Positions 1-4,941 of a stretch of DNA of 5,766 nucleotides are shown here, piece by piece. The notes under the pieces were generated by a model. That model was not told where the DNA came from and ran no database searches. It saw only the letters and a program-made list of their open reading frames with translations. Source of the DNA: Aquifex aeolicus (GTDB lineage Bacteria; Aquificota; Aquificia; Aquificales; Aquificaceae); assembly GCA_015661465.1 (NCBI GenBank), contig DQVZ01000141.1, forward strand, positions 1 to 5,766. Reading direction: 5' to 3'. Each line of letters starts with the position of its first letter. Position 1 is the stretch's first letter. Both the position numbers and the translations under genes were made by a program.

Positions 1-465
1 AAGTTTCAGGAGAGCTTTTTCAAAGAAATACCGCCTAAGACTTTTATAAATTTAGGCGGAGTAGTTATCCACGCAGAAGGGAGAACTGGAAATAAACTTA
101 GAAATATCTTTTTTAAATTTGGAGAAATAACTATTCTTGCAAAAGGCCTCGAGTACAAAGGCAACGGGCTTTTTGAGTTTACCAGGGGAACGGTTATTAC
201 GGAAGAAGAGAAAATCTTTGTCATTCAGTTTGAAAAATATCTATTAAACGTAAGACAGTTTGAGAAAAAAGGATTAAGGGAAAAAAGATTAAGAGAAAGT
301 AAATTTATAAACATTGCAAATACGCTTATAACTCCTTTTCTTTTCTTAGGAGTTTTTTATATATGTTTAAGGAAATGTAACAAAATTACCCATTTATACG
401 TACTCGTTTCGGCTTTTATACTCTTCCATCAAATCATAGTTTTTATATTGAAAATTCTACTTTAG
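1..465 (+). CDS. LptF/LptG (YjgP/YjgQ)-like permease, C-terminal part
   Basis: This is the 3' portion of a gene that begins before the window. The reading frame is open from base 1 to a TAG stop and gives 154 residues. Residues about 20-85 alternate in the manner of the beta-jellyroll domain of LptF/LptG: the stretch with ITILAKG, then LFEFTRGTVI, then IFVIQFEKYLLNV matches the family pattern of a processed substrate strand, an L-x-x-G turn and an F-x-x-Y-x-L strand. A basic linker (about 86-101, rich in K, R and E) leads into two hydrophobic spans, about 101-122 and 129-153. In that family the protein is an inner-membrane subunit of the ABC exporter that extracts lipopolysaccharide toward the outer membrane. 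The family normally has three spans after the jellyroll, but only two are visible here before the stop. Assignment rests on pattern recognition of a partial protein; an unrelated membrane protein with a beta domain is the alternative. Confidence 0.6.
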   Translation, partial: KFQESFFKEIPPKTFINLGGVVIHAEGRTGNKLRNIFFKFGEITILAKGLEYKGNGLFEFTRGTVITEEEKIFVIQFEKYLLNVRQFEKKGLREKRLRESKFINIANTLITPFLFLGVFYICLRKCNKITHLYVLVSAFILFHQIIVFILKILL

Positions 466-472
466 AGATCAT

Positions 473-477
473 AGGAG
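473..477 (+). promoter_or_regulatory. Shine-Dalgarno-like AGGAG before the thioesterase gene
   Basis: AGGAG is the only purine-rich SD-like motif before the thioesterase. It lies 15 nt from the ATG at 493, which is longer than the usual 5-9 nt. No ATG, GTG or TTG lies closer in that frame, and an in-frame TAG at 472-474 limits any extension. The site may therefore be weak, or initiation may rely on coupling to the upstream gene that ends at 465. Confidence 0.4.
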
Positions 478-492
478 ATTATCATAGACATT

Positions 493-876
493 ATGTCCTT
501 CATATACATAAGGAGAGTACAATTTTACGAAACTGATGCTCAGGGAGTGGTTCACCATTCCAACTACTTTAGATATTTTGAAGAAGCAAGAGGAGAGTTT
601 TTAAGGGAAAAAGGATTTCCCTACAGCAAATTAAGAAGTTTGGGCATGGAAGTAGTTCTTCTGAATGCAAGTTGTGAATATAAGAAGCCACTTTTTTACG
701 ACGATATCTTTGAAATACATATGAATTTAGAGGAACTCACCAGGTTTACCTTTACCTTTTCCTATAAAGTTTTCAAGAAAGAAGAGTTAATATGCCTAGC
801 AAAAACTAAACACTGTGTAGTCAAAAAAGGAAAAATTGTTTCAGTACCTAAAGAAATATACGAAAGATTAAGATAA
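493..876 (+). CDS. ybgC: YbgC-type acyl-CoA thioesterase (hotdog fold)
   Basis: The 127-residue product is a single hotdog domain of the 4-hydroxybenzoyl-CoA thioesterase/YbgC family, cytosolic enzymes that hydrolyse acyl-CoA thioesters and usually work as tetramers. The family signature is at the N-terminus: Y12-E-T-D15, then GVVHHSNY (18-25) and the FEEAR helix (29-33). Asp15 is at the position of the catalytic acid. The later strands (YKKPLFYDD, FTFTFSY, AKTKHCVV) follow the normal family order, and the length is typical. The ATG at 493 puts Asp15 at the usual distance from the N-terminus. The gene follows the LptF/G-like gene by 27 nt on the same strand and is probably cotranscribed with it. 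In proteobacteria ybgC sits with tol-pal envelope genes, but no such genes are visible here. The physiological substrate cannot be read from sequence. Its 3' end overlaps the convergent methyltransferase gene by 9 nt. Confidence 0.92.
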   Translation: MSFIYIRRVQFYETDAQGVVHHSNYFRYFEEARGEFLREKGFPYSKLRSLGMEVVLLNASCEYKKPLFYDDIFEIHMNLEELTRFTFTFSYKVFKKEELICLAKTKHCVVKKGKIVSVPKEIYERLR

Positions 877-1350
877 TATCCCTTCATGTTTTAACAGCTC
901 TTTCTTTAACTCCACTCCTGCTGAGTATCCTCCCAATCCAGTTTTTGCTATTACTCTATGGCATGGAATTATTACAGGAAAGGGATTTATCCTCATACAA
1001 AATCCAACAAATCTCGGCGAAAAGCCCGAAATTTTCCCAAGTTCACTGTAGGTAACAACTTCCCCGAAAGAAATATTTTCCTTTAAAAATCTGTAAACTT
1101 TTAGACAATCGGAATTTATACCTTCCAATGAAAGAGTGTCTAAATCTACTTCTACATCTCCCCTCTGAAAAAAGTAAGCTTCAAATTCTTTCCAAACAAC
1201 ATCTGAAGGGTTTTTCAGTAGATAACTTTTCCTTATAAACCCTTTCTCGATAACAAGTAATAAGGAAAAAGAGGGAGTAAGAGCGGTTTTAACATATCTT
1301 AGGCTTGCAGTCTTTTTCATTAGACTTTTCAAGGAGTATACATTCCTCAC
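868..1350 (-). CDS. ogt: Methylated-DNA-protein-cysteine methyltransferase (O6-alkylguanine repair)
   Basis: This is a suicide repair protein that transfers the alkyl group from O6-alkylguanine in DNA to its own cysteine. Numbered from the ATG at 1320, the active site is P119-C120-H121-R122-V123, with Cys120 the acceptor. Arg103 in SPRFVG corresponds to the DNA-flipping arginine finger, and Asn112 in the NP motif lies 8 residues before the Cys, as in human MGMT. LGGYSAG (129-135) and Glu146 complete the family pattern. Two starts are plausible. GTG at 1350 has a perfect AGGAGG 8 nt upstream and gives 160 residues. ATG at 1320 lacks an SD and gives 150. I list the GTG form. The open frame continues upstream to 1446, but that extension lies inside the overlapping Cys-rich gene and is not family-like. 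Last gene of the corA block; it overlaps the Cys-rich gene by 62 nt (GTG) or 32 nt (ATG). The symbol ogt is a family-level choice. Confidence 0.93.
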   Translation of the reverse strand: MRNVYSLKSLMKKTASLRYVKTALTPSFSLLLVIEKGFIRKSYLLKNPSDVVWKEFEAYFFQRGDVEVDLDTLSLEGINSDCLKVYRFLKENISFGEVVTYSELGKISGFSPRFVGFCMRINPFPVIIPCHRVIAKTGLGGYSAGVELKKELLKHEGILS

Positions 1351-1477
1351 ACATCTTTCCTCCTGAAGGCCTTGTAGCTCCGCACCACGATTCGTAATCT
1401 TCTGTAGGATAGTTGGGACATTTTGTACAGAAATGCCACTTATCACTTCCTTTCTTCTTTCTATATTCGATAATCAC
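1289..1477 (-). CDS. Small cysteine-rich (zinc-ribbon-like) conserved protein, function unknown
   Basis: The 62-residue product has seven cysteines: C17-x2-C20, C32, C43-x2-C46, C57 and C62. The two CxxC knuckles, 22 residues apart, suggest a zinc ribbon or a rubredoxin-like metal site. The N-terminal half, with basic residues, KKGSDKWH, CxxC, P-x-x-P and later PSGGKMCEEC, resembles small uncharacterised bacterial proteins that I recall having a WHxCxxC...PxSGxxCxxC pattern. That is memory, not a search. The start is GTG at 1477, which overlaps the TGA of the sugar-kinase gene as GTGA (4 nt), a classic coupled-translation arrangement; no other plausible start exists. No signal peptide or membrane span is seen, so it is probably cytosolic. 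Its 3' end overlaps the methyltransferase gene. The dense, regularly spaced cysteines argue that this frame, not the upstream extension of the methyltransferase frame, is the translated one. Partner and function are unknown. Confidence 0.82.
   Translation of the reverse strand: MIIEYRKKKGSDKWHFCTKCPNYPTEDYESWCGATRPSGGKMCEECILLEKSNEKDCKPKIC
1359..1364 (-). promoter_or_regulatory. AGGAGG ribosome binding site that favours the GTG start at 1350
   Basis: AGGAGG reads on the minus strand 8 nt before GTG at 1350. It lies within the Gly-Gly-Lys codons (39-41) of the overlapping Cys-rich gene, so it could be a by-product of those codons. It is nevertheless the strongest SD match in this part of the window, and it would allow the methyltransferase to be translated from inside its neighbour. 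Confidence 0.5.
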
Positions 1478-2343
1478 GCGTGCAAAAGTTTTTTCAAGGC
1501 GTAAGCCAGGGCTCCCCTTGCCCCCATAAACTCACCCTCTGTAGAAAATACGATATTTGTGCAGGAAGCTGGCAACTCCTCGGCCATGCCCTTTACCTTT
1601 TCAGGTAAATCCTTTAAAAACTCTTGAAAACTCTTTATTACACCTCCGGCGAGAACTACCTTATCGGGATTAAATATATGAAGGACATTCATCAAACCCA
1701 ACAAAAGGTACTTCTTAAATATATTGACCACTTCTACAGCTTCTTTTTCTCCCTCTTTTGCCCTTTGGGCTACCTCGTAATCTTTTATACGCTCTCCTTT
1801 CAGTTTACTGTAAGCTCTTTCAATACCGTAAGATGAACAATAAGCTTCCCAGCATCCATTTCGTCCGCAATTGCATAACTCGCCATCCTTTTCAATTATA
1901 TGGTGTCCGAGTTCAAGGGCACTACCGCATGCTCCCCAAAATATTTCCCCTCCATAAACTAAACCTGCACCCAACCCTGTTCCTATGGCTACAAGTAGTA
2001 AAACTTCGCTATCCCTGTGGTCAAAGTACCATTCACCGTAAGCTCCCATACTTGCATCGTTTCCTATTACAAAAGGAATATCTAAGTCTTCTAAAATTTC
2101 CTTAAAGTCTATACCGTTCAATACAGGAATATTGGGAGAAGTAAAAACTTTTCCGTCCAGAGAAGTAAATCCTGCAACTGCAATACCAACTCCTGAAGGA
2201 CTTCCTTCCGTTATTACTTCCTTAATCTTGCTAATAAGTTTTCTTTTATCTTTTTTTAAGTCTCTTATATAGTGTTTCTCTTTTTTTCCGTTTTGCCAAA
2301 AAACCTTTATAAAGGTTCCTCCTATATCTATTCCTTTAATCAT
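1474..2343 (-). CDS. ROK-family sugar kinase (glucokinase-like)
   Basis: This 289-residue protein is a complete ROK-family kinase of the ASKHA fold, which phosphorylates a hexose such as glucose, or an aminosugar, with ATP. The phosphate-binding loop is D6-I-G-G-T-F-I-K near the N-terminus. GVGIAVAGF (51-59) and the SPN motif (69-71) follow. Asp96 in GNDAS is the catalytic base position. GTGLGAGLV (121-129) is the second phosphate loop. The ROK signature is intact: E144-L-G-H147 for sugar and zinc binding, then C157-x-C159-G-x-x-G-C164-W-E166, the zinc cysteines plus a sugar-contacting Glu. LAGGV (231-235) is the adenosine motif. There is no N-terminal helix-turn-helix, so it is a kinase and not a NagC/Mlc-type repressor. 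Motifs do not fix the sugar; glucose, N-acetylglucosamine or N-acetylmannosamine are possible. Its ATG overlaps the end of the upstream membrane-protein gene by 8 nt, and its TGA overlaps the next start by 4 nt. Confidence 0.93.
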   Translation of the reverse strand: MIKGIDIGGTFIKVFWQNGKKEKHYIRDLKKDKRKLISKIKEVITEGSPSGVGIAVAGFTSLDGKVFTSPNIPVLNGIDFKEILEDLDIPFVIGNDASMGAYGEWYFDHRDSEVLLLVAIGTGLGAGLVYGGEIFWGACGSALELGHHIIEKDGELCNCGRNGCWEAYCSSYGIERAYSKLKGERIKDYEVAQRAKEGEKEAVEVVNIFKKYLLLGLMNVLHIFNPDKVVLAGGVIKSFQEFLKDLPEKVKGMAEELPASCTNIVFSTEGEFMGARGALAYALKKLLHA

Positions 2344-2752
2344 AGTCTATAAGGATAATTCTAAAATCTTTATCATTCTCCCATCTTCCTACAAGTTTTA
2401 AGGAACCCCCGTTTATACGCAGTATATAAACTAACTCTTCATTTTCTTTCTTAAGTGTTTTGGTTAGTACCATTTTGCCCGATGTTTTGGAACATATTTC
2501 CTTTAAACTTTTCATATACTCCTCACTTACCATTGGGAAATATATGTAAGGAACTACTTCAACAAATCTATCTTTGCAATCCAAGGAAAGAAAAATATTA
2601 ACAACTCTATCTAAGATGTTCTGAGCCACTTTATCTTTAATACCTTCTTGGTAAAGAATAAAAAAAGTAATTATAAAGGGATACATAAACGTCGCAAAAA
2701 CTGTAAATATGAGAATAGCATCCTCTACGTAGAATCTCCTTTTTAGAGCCAT
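2336..2752 (-). CDS. Membrane-anchored protein of unknown function
   Basis: I do not recognise this 138-residue protein. It begins with a short basic segment (K4-R5-R6), followed by one long hydrophobic segment at about residues 12-34. The remaining hundred or so residues are mixed polar and hydrophobic, probably a small alpha/beta domain. The positive-inside rule would place the N-terminus in the cytoplasm and the C-terminal domain outside the inner membrane. No cleavable signal peptide, lipobox or catalytic motif is evident. The start at 2752 was chosen because AAGGAG lies 6 nt upstream. The in-frame ATG at 2770 adds only six residues and has no SD. It overlaps the end of corA by 10 nt and the start of the kinase gene by 8 nt, so it is almost certainly cotranslated with both. 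An accessory role with CorA is conceivable but is inference from position only. Confidence 0.8.
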   Translation of the reverse strand: MALKRRFYVEDAILIFTVFATFMYPFIITFFILYQEGIKDKVAQNILDRVVNIFLSLDCKDRFVEVVPYIYFPMVSEEYMKSLKEICSKTSGKMVLTKTLKKENEELVYILRINGGSLKLVGRWENDKDFRIILIDYD

Positions 2753-3684
2753 CCTCTTCTCCTTACCCATAGAAGGAGGACTATAGTAGTGAATACCATC
2801 AGGAATAGGGAGTAGGGATACCCGTATTTCCAGTCTAACTCGGGCATATGTTTAAAGTTCATACCGAAAATACTTGCAATCAGAGTAGCGGGCAGAAATA
2901 TGGTAGCGAGAACTGTGAAAACTTTTACCGCTTCATTTTGGCGTATTGTAATAAGACCTAGGAGGGAATTTTGAATGCTGTCAATTTTTTCCATATAAAA
3001 TGCCGTGTAATCAAGCAAAGTCACAAGGTCATCGTAAATAATTCTGAGATCTTTTTTGGTGTGGGCATTTATTAAAGGACTTTTTAAAGCTTTGGAAATA
3101 ATTCTTAGTTTTTCGTTAATACTTTCCCTAAGTGTTATGTTTAGTTCATCGTAAAAAGCTAACCCCCTTATCATTTCCTCTGATTGTTCCGTAAATATCT
3201 GTCTCCAGATATCTTTTATTTTGTTACCCAGGACTTCCAACCTATCACCTATTCGATCTACCTCTATTCCGAGAATTTCCGCAAAGAGACTTTCCGGAAA
3301 TTGATAAAACTCCTTTTGAAAGTTAGCTCTATTCTTGAAAATCATTAACGATGGGATATCCCTATACCTTACGGTAACGAAGAATTTCTCCTTTATATAG
3401 AAAACTACGGGCTCTACTAGTATCTCATCCTTTTGTTGAATAACAAAGGAAAGAGTTATCTCCAGATAATCCTTTTCTTCAATATACTTTGAGCTTATCT
3501 CAATATCTCCGAGGATTTCCTTCGGAGGCATTCTAAAGTTTATCTTTTCCTTCACAAATTCAAGTTCTTCTTCGGAGGGATTAAAAAGGTCAAACCAGAT
3601 AATATACTTTCCGAGAAAGTTCTCCAATTTATCTTTATCTATCTCCTCGAAACCTTTAAAAGTATTTACGTATATTTTTATCAC
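2743..3684 (-). CDS. corA: CorA-family Mg2+/Co2+ transport protein
   Basis: The 313-residue product has the length and architecture of CorA, the pentameric inner-membrane divalent-cation channel that imports Mg2+ (and Co2+ or Ni2+). Residues 1-250 form the soluble cytoplasmic funnel: an alpha/beta N-terminal domain (including FFVTVRYRD near 101-109) and then long amphipathic helices, about 130-250, leading to the pore helix. Two membrane spans sit at the C-terminus, about 252-273 and 291-308. They flank the diagnostic selectivity motif G274-M-N276 and the periplasmic loop MPELDWKYGYP. The tail is basic (RRR), as expected for a cytoplasmic end. The start is GTG at 3684 with no clear SD. No in-frame ATG is near; the first internal Met is residue 52, too late for the family. 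It heads the leftward five-gene block and is preceded by a good promoter. Exact ion preference cannot be read from sequence. Confidence 0.96.
   Translation of the reverse strand: MIKIYVNTFKGFEEIDKDKLENFLGKYIIWFDLFNPSEEELEFVKEKINFRMPPKEILGDIEISSKYIEEKDYLEITLSFVIQQKDEILVEPVVFYIKEKFFVTVRYRDIPSLMIFKNRANFQKEFYQFPESLFAEILGIEVDRIGDRLEVLGNKIKDIWRQIFTEQSEEMIRGLAFYDELNITLRESINEKLRIISKALKSPLINAHTKKDLRIIYDDLVTLLDYTAFYMEKIDSIQNSLLGLITIRQNEAVKVFTVLATIFLPATLIASIFGMNFKHMPELDWKYGYPYSLFLMVFTTIVLLLWVRRRGWL
2759..2764 (-). promoter_or_regulatory. AAGGAG ribosome binding site inside the corA 3' end
   Basis: AAGGAG reads on the minus strand 6 nt before the ATG at 2752. It overlaps the Arg-rich C-terminal codons of corA and sets the start of the membrane-protein gene. 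The alternative ATG at 2770 is preceded by CCTCC, the opposite of a ribosome binding site. Confidence 0.65.
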
Positions 3685-3729
3685 ATACTTTATTTTAAAA
3701 GGTGTACGAGGTTTTCATATTCCTCTGCT

Positions 3730-3758
3730 GTTATATTCACGAAGTAAAAAAGTGGCAA
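3730..3758 (-). promoter_or_regulatory. Sigma-70-type promoter for the corA block
   Basis: On the minus strand TTGCCA (3758-3753) is followed after exactly 17 nt by TATAAC (3735-3730). Each hexamer matches the consensus at five of six positions. Transcription would begin near 3723 and leave a leader of about 40 nt before the corA GTG. No riboswitch-sized structure fits in that leader. Confidence 0.55.
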
Positions 3759-3778
3759 AAATTAATACGTAATAGAAT
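3752..3778 (+). promoter_or_regulatory. Possible promoter for proB
   Basis: TAGAAT at 3773-3778 matches the -10 consensus at five of six positions. GTGGCA at 3752-3757 is a weak -35 match (four of six) with a short 15-nt spacer. It would start transcription only a few bases before the proB ATG. Its -35 would overlap the -35 of the opposing corA promoter. The call is tentative because AT-rich gaps produce such matches by chance. Confidence 0.25.
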
Positions 3779-3792
3779 AAAGATATATTTTT

Positions 3793-4863
3793 ATGAGAAT
3801 TGTTTTCAAGATAGGCTCTAATCTTTTGCAAACCGAGGATGGAGACATAGACCTAAATTTCTTATCTAAACTAGGAGAAGGAGTCAAAAAGTTAAAAAAA
3901 TCGGGACATGAAGTTCTTATAGTTTCTTCCGGAGCTGTTCTTTCGGGAGCTAAAAGGTTGGGTATAAAAGAGAAACCGAAAGACCTTATCCTGAAACAGG
4001 CACTATCTGCAGTAGGACAGGCGTACCTCATGCACCTTTACGATACGGTTTTCTCCAACTATGGACTTAATGTCGGGCAGGTTCTCCTTACCAGAGAAGT
4101 TTTTTTGGCCAAAAACAAAGATAGATTTATTAACGCTAAAAATACGATAAATAAACTCCTTGAACTCGGTATAGTACCTATCATTAATGAAAACGATGCT
4201 GTAGCGGTAAGTGAGCTCGTTTTCGGAGATAATGACTTTTTAGCTGTATACGTTTCATTTATGGTAAATGCTAATCTACTTGTAATCTTTTCAAGTGCCA
4301 GCGGGTTGAGAAATGAAGCAGATGAGATAATTCCGCTTGTTGAAAACGTGGAAGAGGCATTCAAATATGTCAAAGGTACAGGAACAAATTTCGGCACGGG
4401 AGGAATGAGAAGTAAATTGGAAGCAACAAGGCTTGCTACAACTCTTAACATCCCTGTAATTATCACAGGAAAAGATGAAAATATACTAAATTTGAGTAAT
4501 TTGAAAACAAAAGGAACTTTATTTAAACCGTCCAAGAGAAAGTTAAGAAACGCGTTAAAGGTAATTGCAACTTTAGAAGAACCTAAAGGTCTTGTGGTAA
4601 TTGACGACGGAGCGGTAAAGGCTTTAAAAGAAGGAAAAAGCTTACTACCTGCAGGAGTAAAAGGGGTCGAAGGTAGCTTCAGAAAAGGAGATATTGTAGG
4701 CATAGTAGATGAGAAAGGATTAATAATAGGCAAGGGAAAGGTAAATTTTTCCTCAGAAGATATCGAAAAAATTAAAGGAAAGAAAACAAAAGAGGTGAGA
4801 CAACTCCTTAAGACTACGAAAGATGAGGTTATTCACAGAGATAATATGGTGGTGTTTTTATGA
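3793..4863 (+). CDS. proB: Glutamate 5-kinase with C-terminal PUA domain
   Basis: ProB phosphorylates L-glutamate to gamma-glutamyl phosphate, the first and feedback-inhibited step of proline synthesis, in the cytosol. The 356-residue length fits the two-domain form. The amino-acid kinase domain (about 1-255) contains FKIGSN (5-10), VSSGAVLSGAKRLG (44-57), KQALSAVGQ (68-76), LLTRE (98-102), PIINENDAV (129-137), FGDNDFLA (144-151) and GTGGMRSK (201-208). By alignment from memory with E. coli ProB, Lys6, Asp135, Asp148 and Lys208 occupy the substrate and ATP positions. The usual TD before the GLY motif is SS here (167-168). The PUA domain spans about 264-350 and includes SLLPAGVKGVEGSF and HRDNMV. 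There is no strong SD before the ATG. proA, the next gene of the pathway, is not adjacent. It diverges from corA and converges on the glycosyltransferase. Confidence 0.96.
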   Translation: MRIVFKIGSNLLQTEDGDIDLNFLSKLGEGVKKLKKSGHEVLIVSSGAVLSGAKRLGIKEKPKDLILKQALSAVGQAYLMHLYDTVFSNYGLNVGQVLLTREVFLAKNKDRFINAKNTINKLLELGIVPIINENDAVAVSELVFGDNDFLAVYVSFMVNANLLVIFSSASGLRNEADEIIPLVENVEEAFKYVKGTGTNFGTGGMRSKLEATRLATTLNIPVIITGKDENILNLSNLKTKGTLFKPSKRKLRNALKVIATLEEPKGLVVIDDGAVKALKEGKSLLPAGVKGVEGSFRKGDIVGIVDEKGLIIGKGKVNFSSEDIEKIKGKKTKEVRQLLKTTKDEVIHRDNMVVFL

Positions 4864-4941
4864 GATTAAAGAGTTAAAATATATCTTACGTAATTAAAAA
4901 TTTATGCCCGAATTTACCGACGAAAATTATAACTTTCATTT

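Noticed and set aside
1351..1446. N-terminal extension of the methyltransferase frame to an ATG at 1446 (192 residues)
   Set aside because: The extension does not resemble methyltransferase N-termini and lies entirely within the cysteine-rich gene, whose frame has the clear CxxC pattern. An AGGAGG supports a start at 1350.
1624..2105. Plus-strand open frames opposite the ROK kinase gene
   Set aside because: They are antisense to intact ROK motifs, overlap one another and show no family resemblance.
2753..2770. Start of the membrane-protein gene at ATG 2770
   Set aside because: It is preceded by CCTCC and not by an SD, whereas ATG 2752 has AAGGAG at ideal spacing.
3695..3718. Seven-codon leader reading frame and a small GAGG/CCTC hairpin upstream of corA, as a possible Mg2+-responsive leader
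   Set aside because: The SD-like GAGGA is only 2 nt from the ATG and overlaps the predicted transcription start. The hairpin has only 4 bp with a 10-nt loop. Both fit chance in an AT-rich leader of about 40 nt.
3752..3770. Sigma-54 promoter suggested by TGGCA upstream of proB
   Set aside because: The -12 element (TTGCA/TTGCT) is absent at the required distance from the TGGCA.
4059..4733. Long minus-strand open frame opposite proB
   Set aside because: It is low-complexity, rich in Ser, Pro, Leu and Phe as expected from the complement of a Lys/Glu-rich gene, and lies opposite a fully conserved proB.
4864..4941. Terminator between the convergent proB and glycosyltransferase genes
   Set aside because: The 78-nt AT-rich gap contains no GC-rich stem followed by a T-run on either strand.
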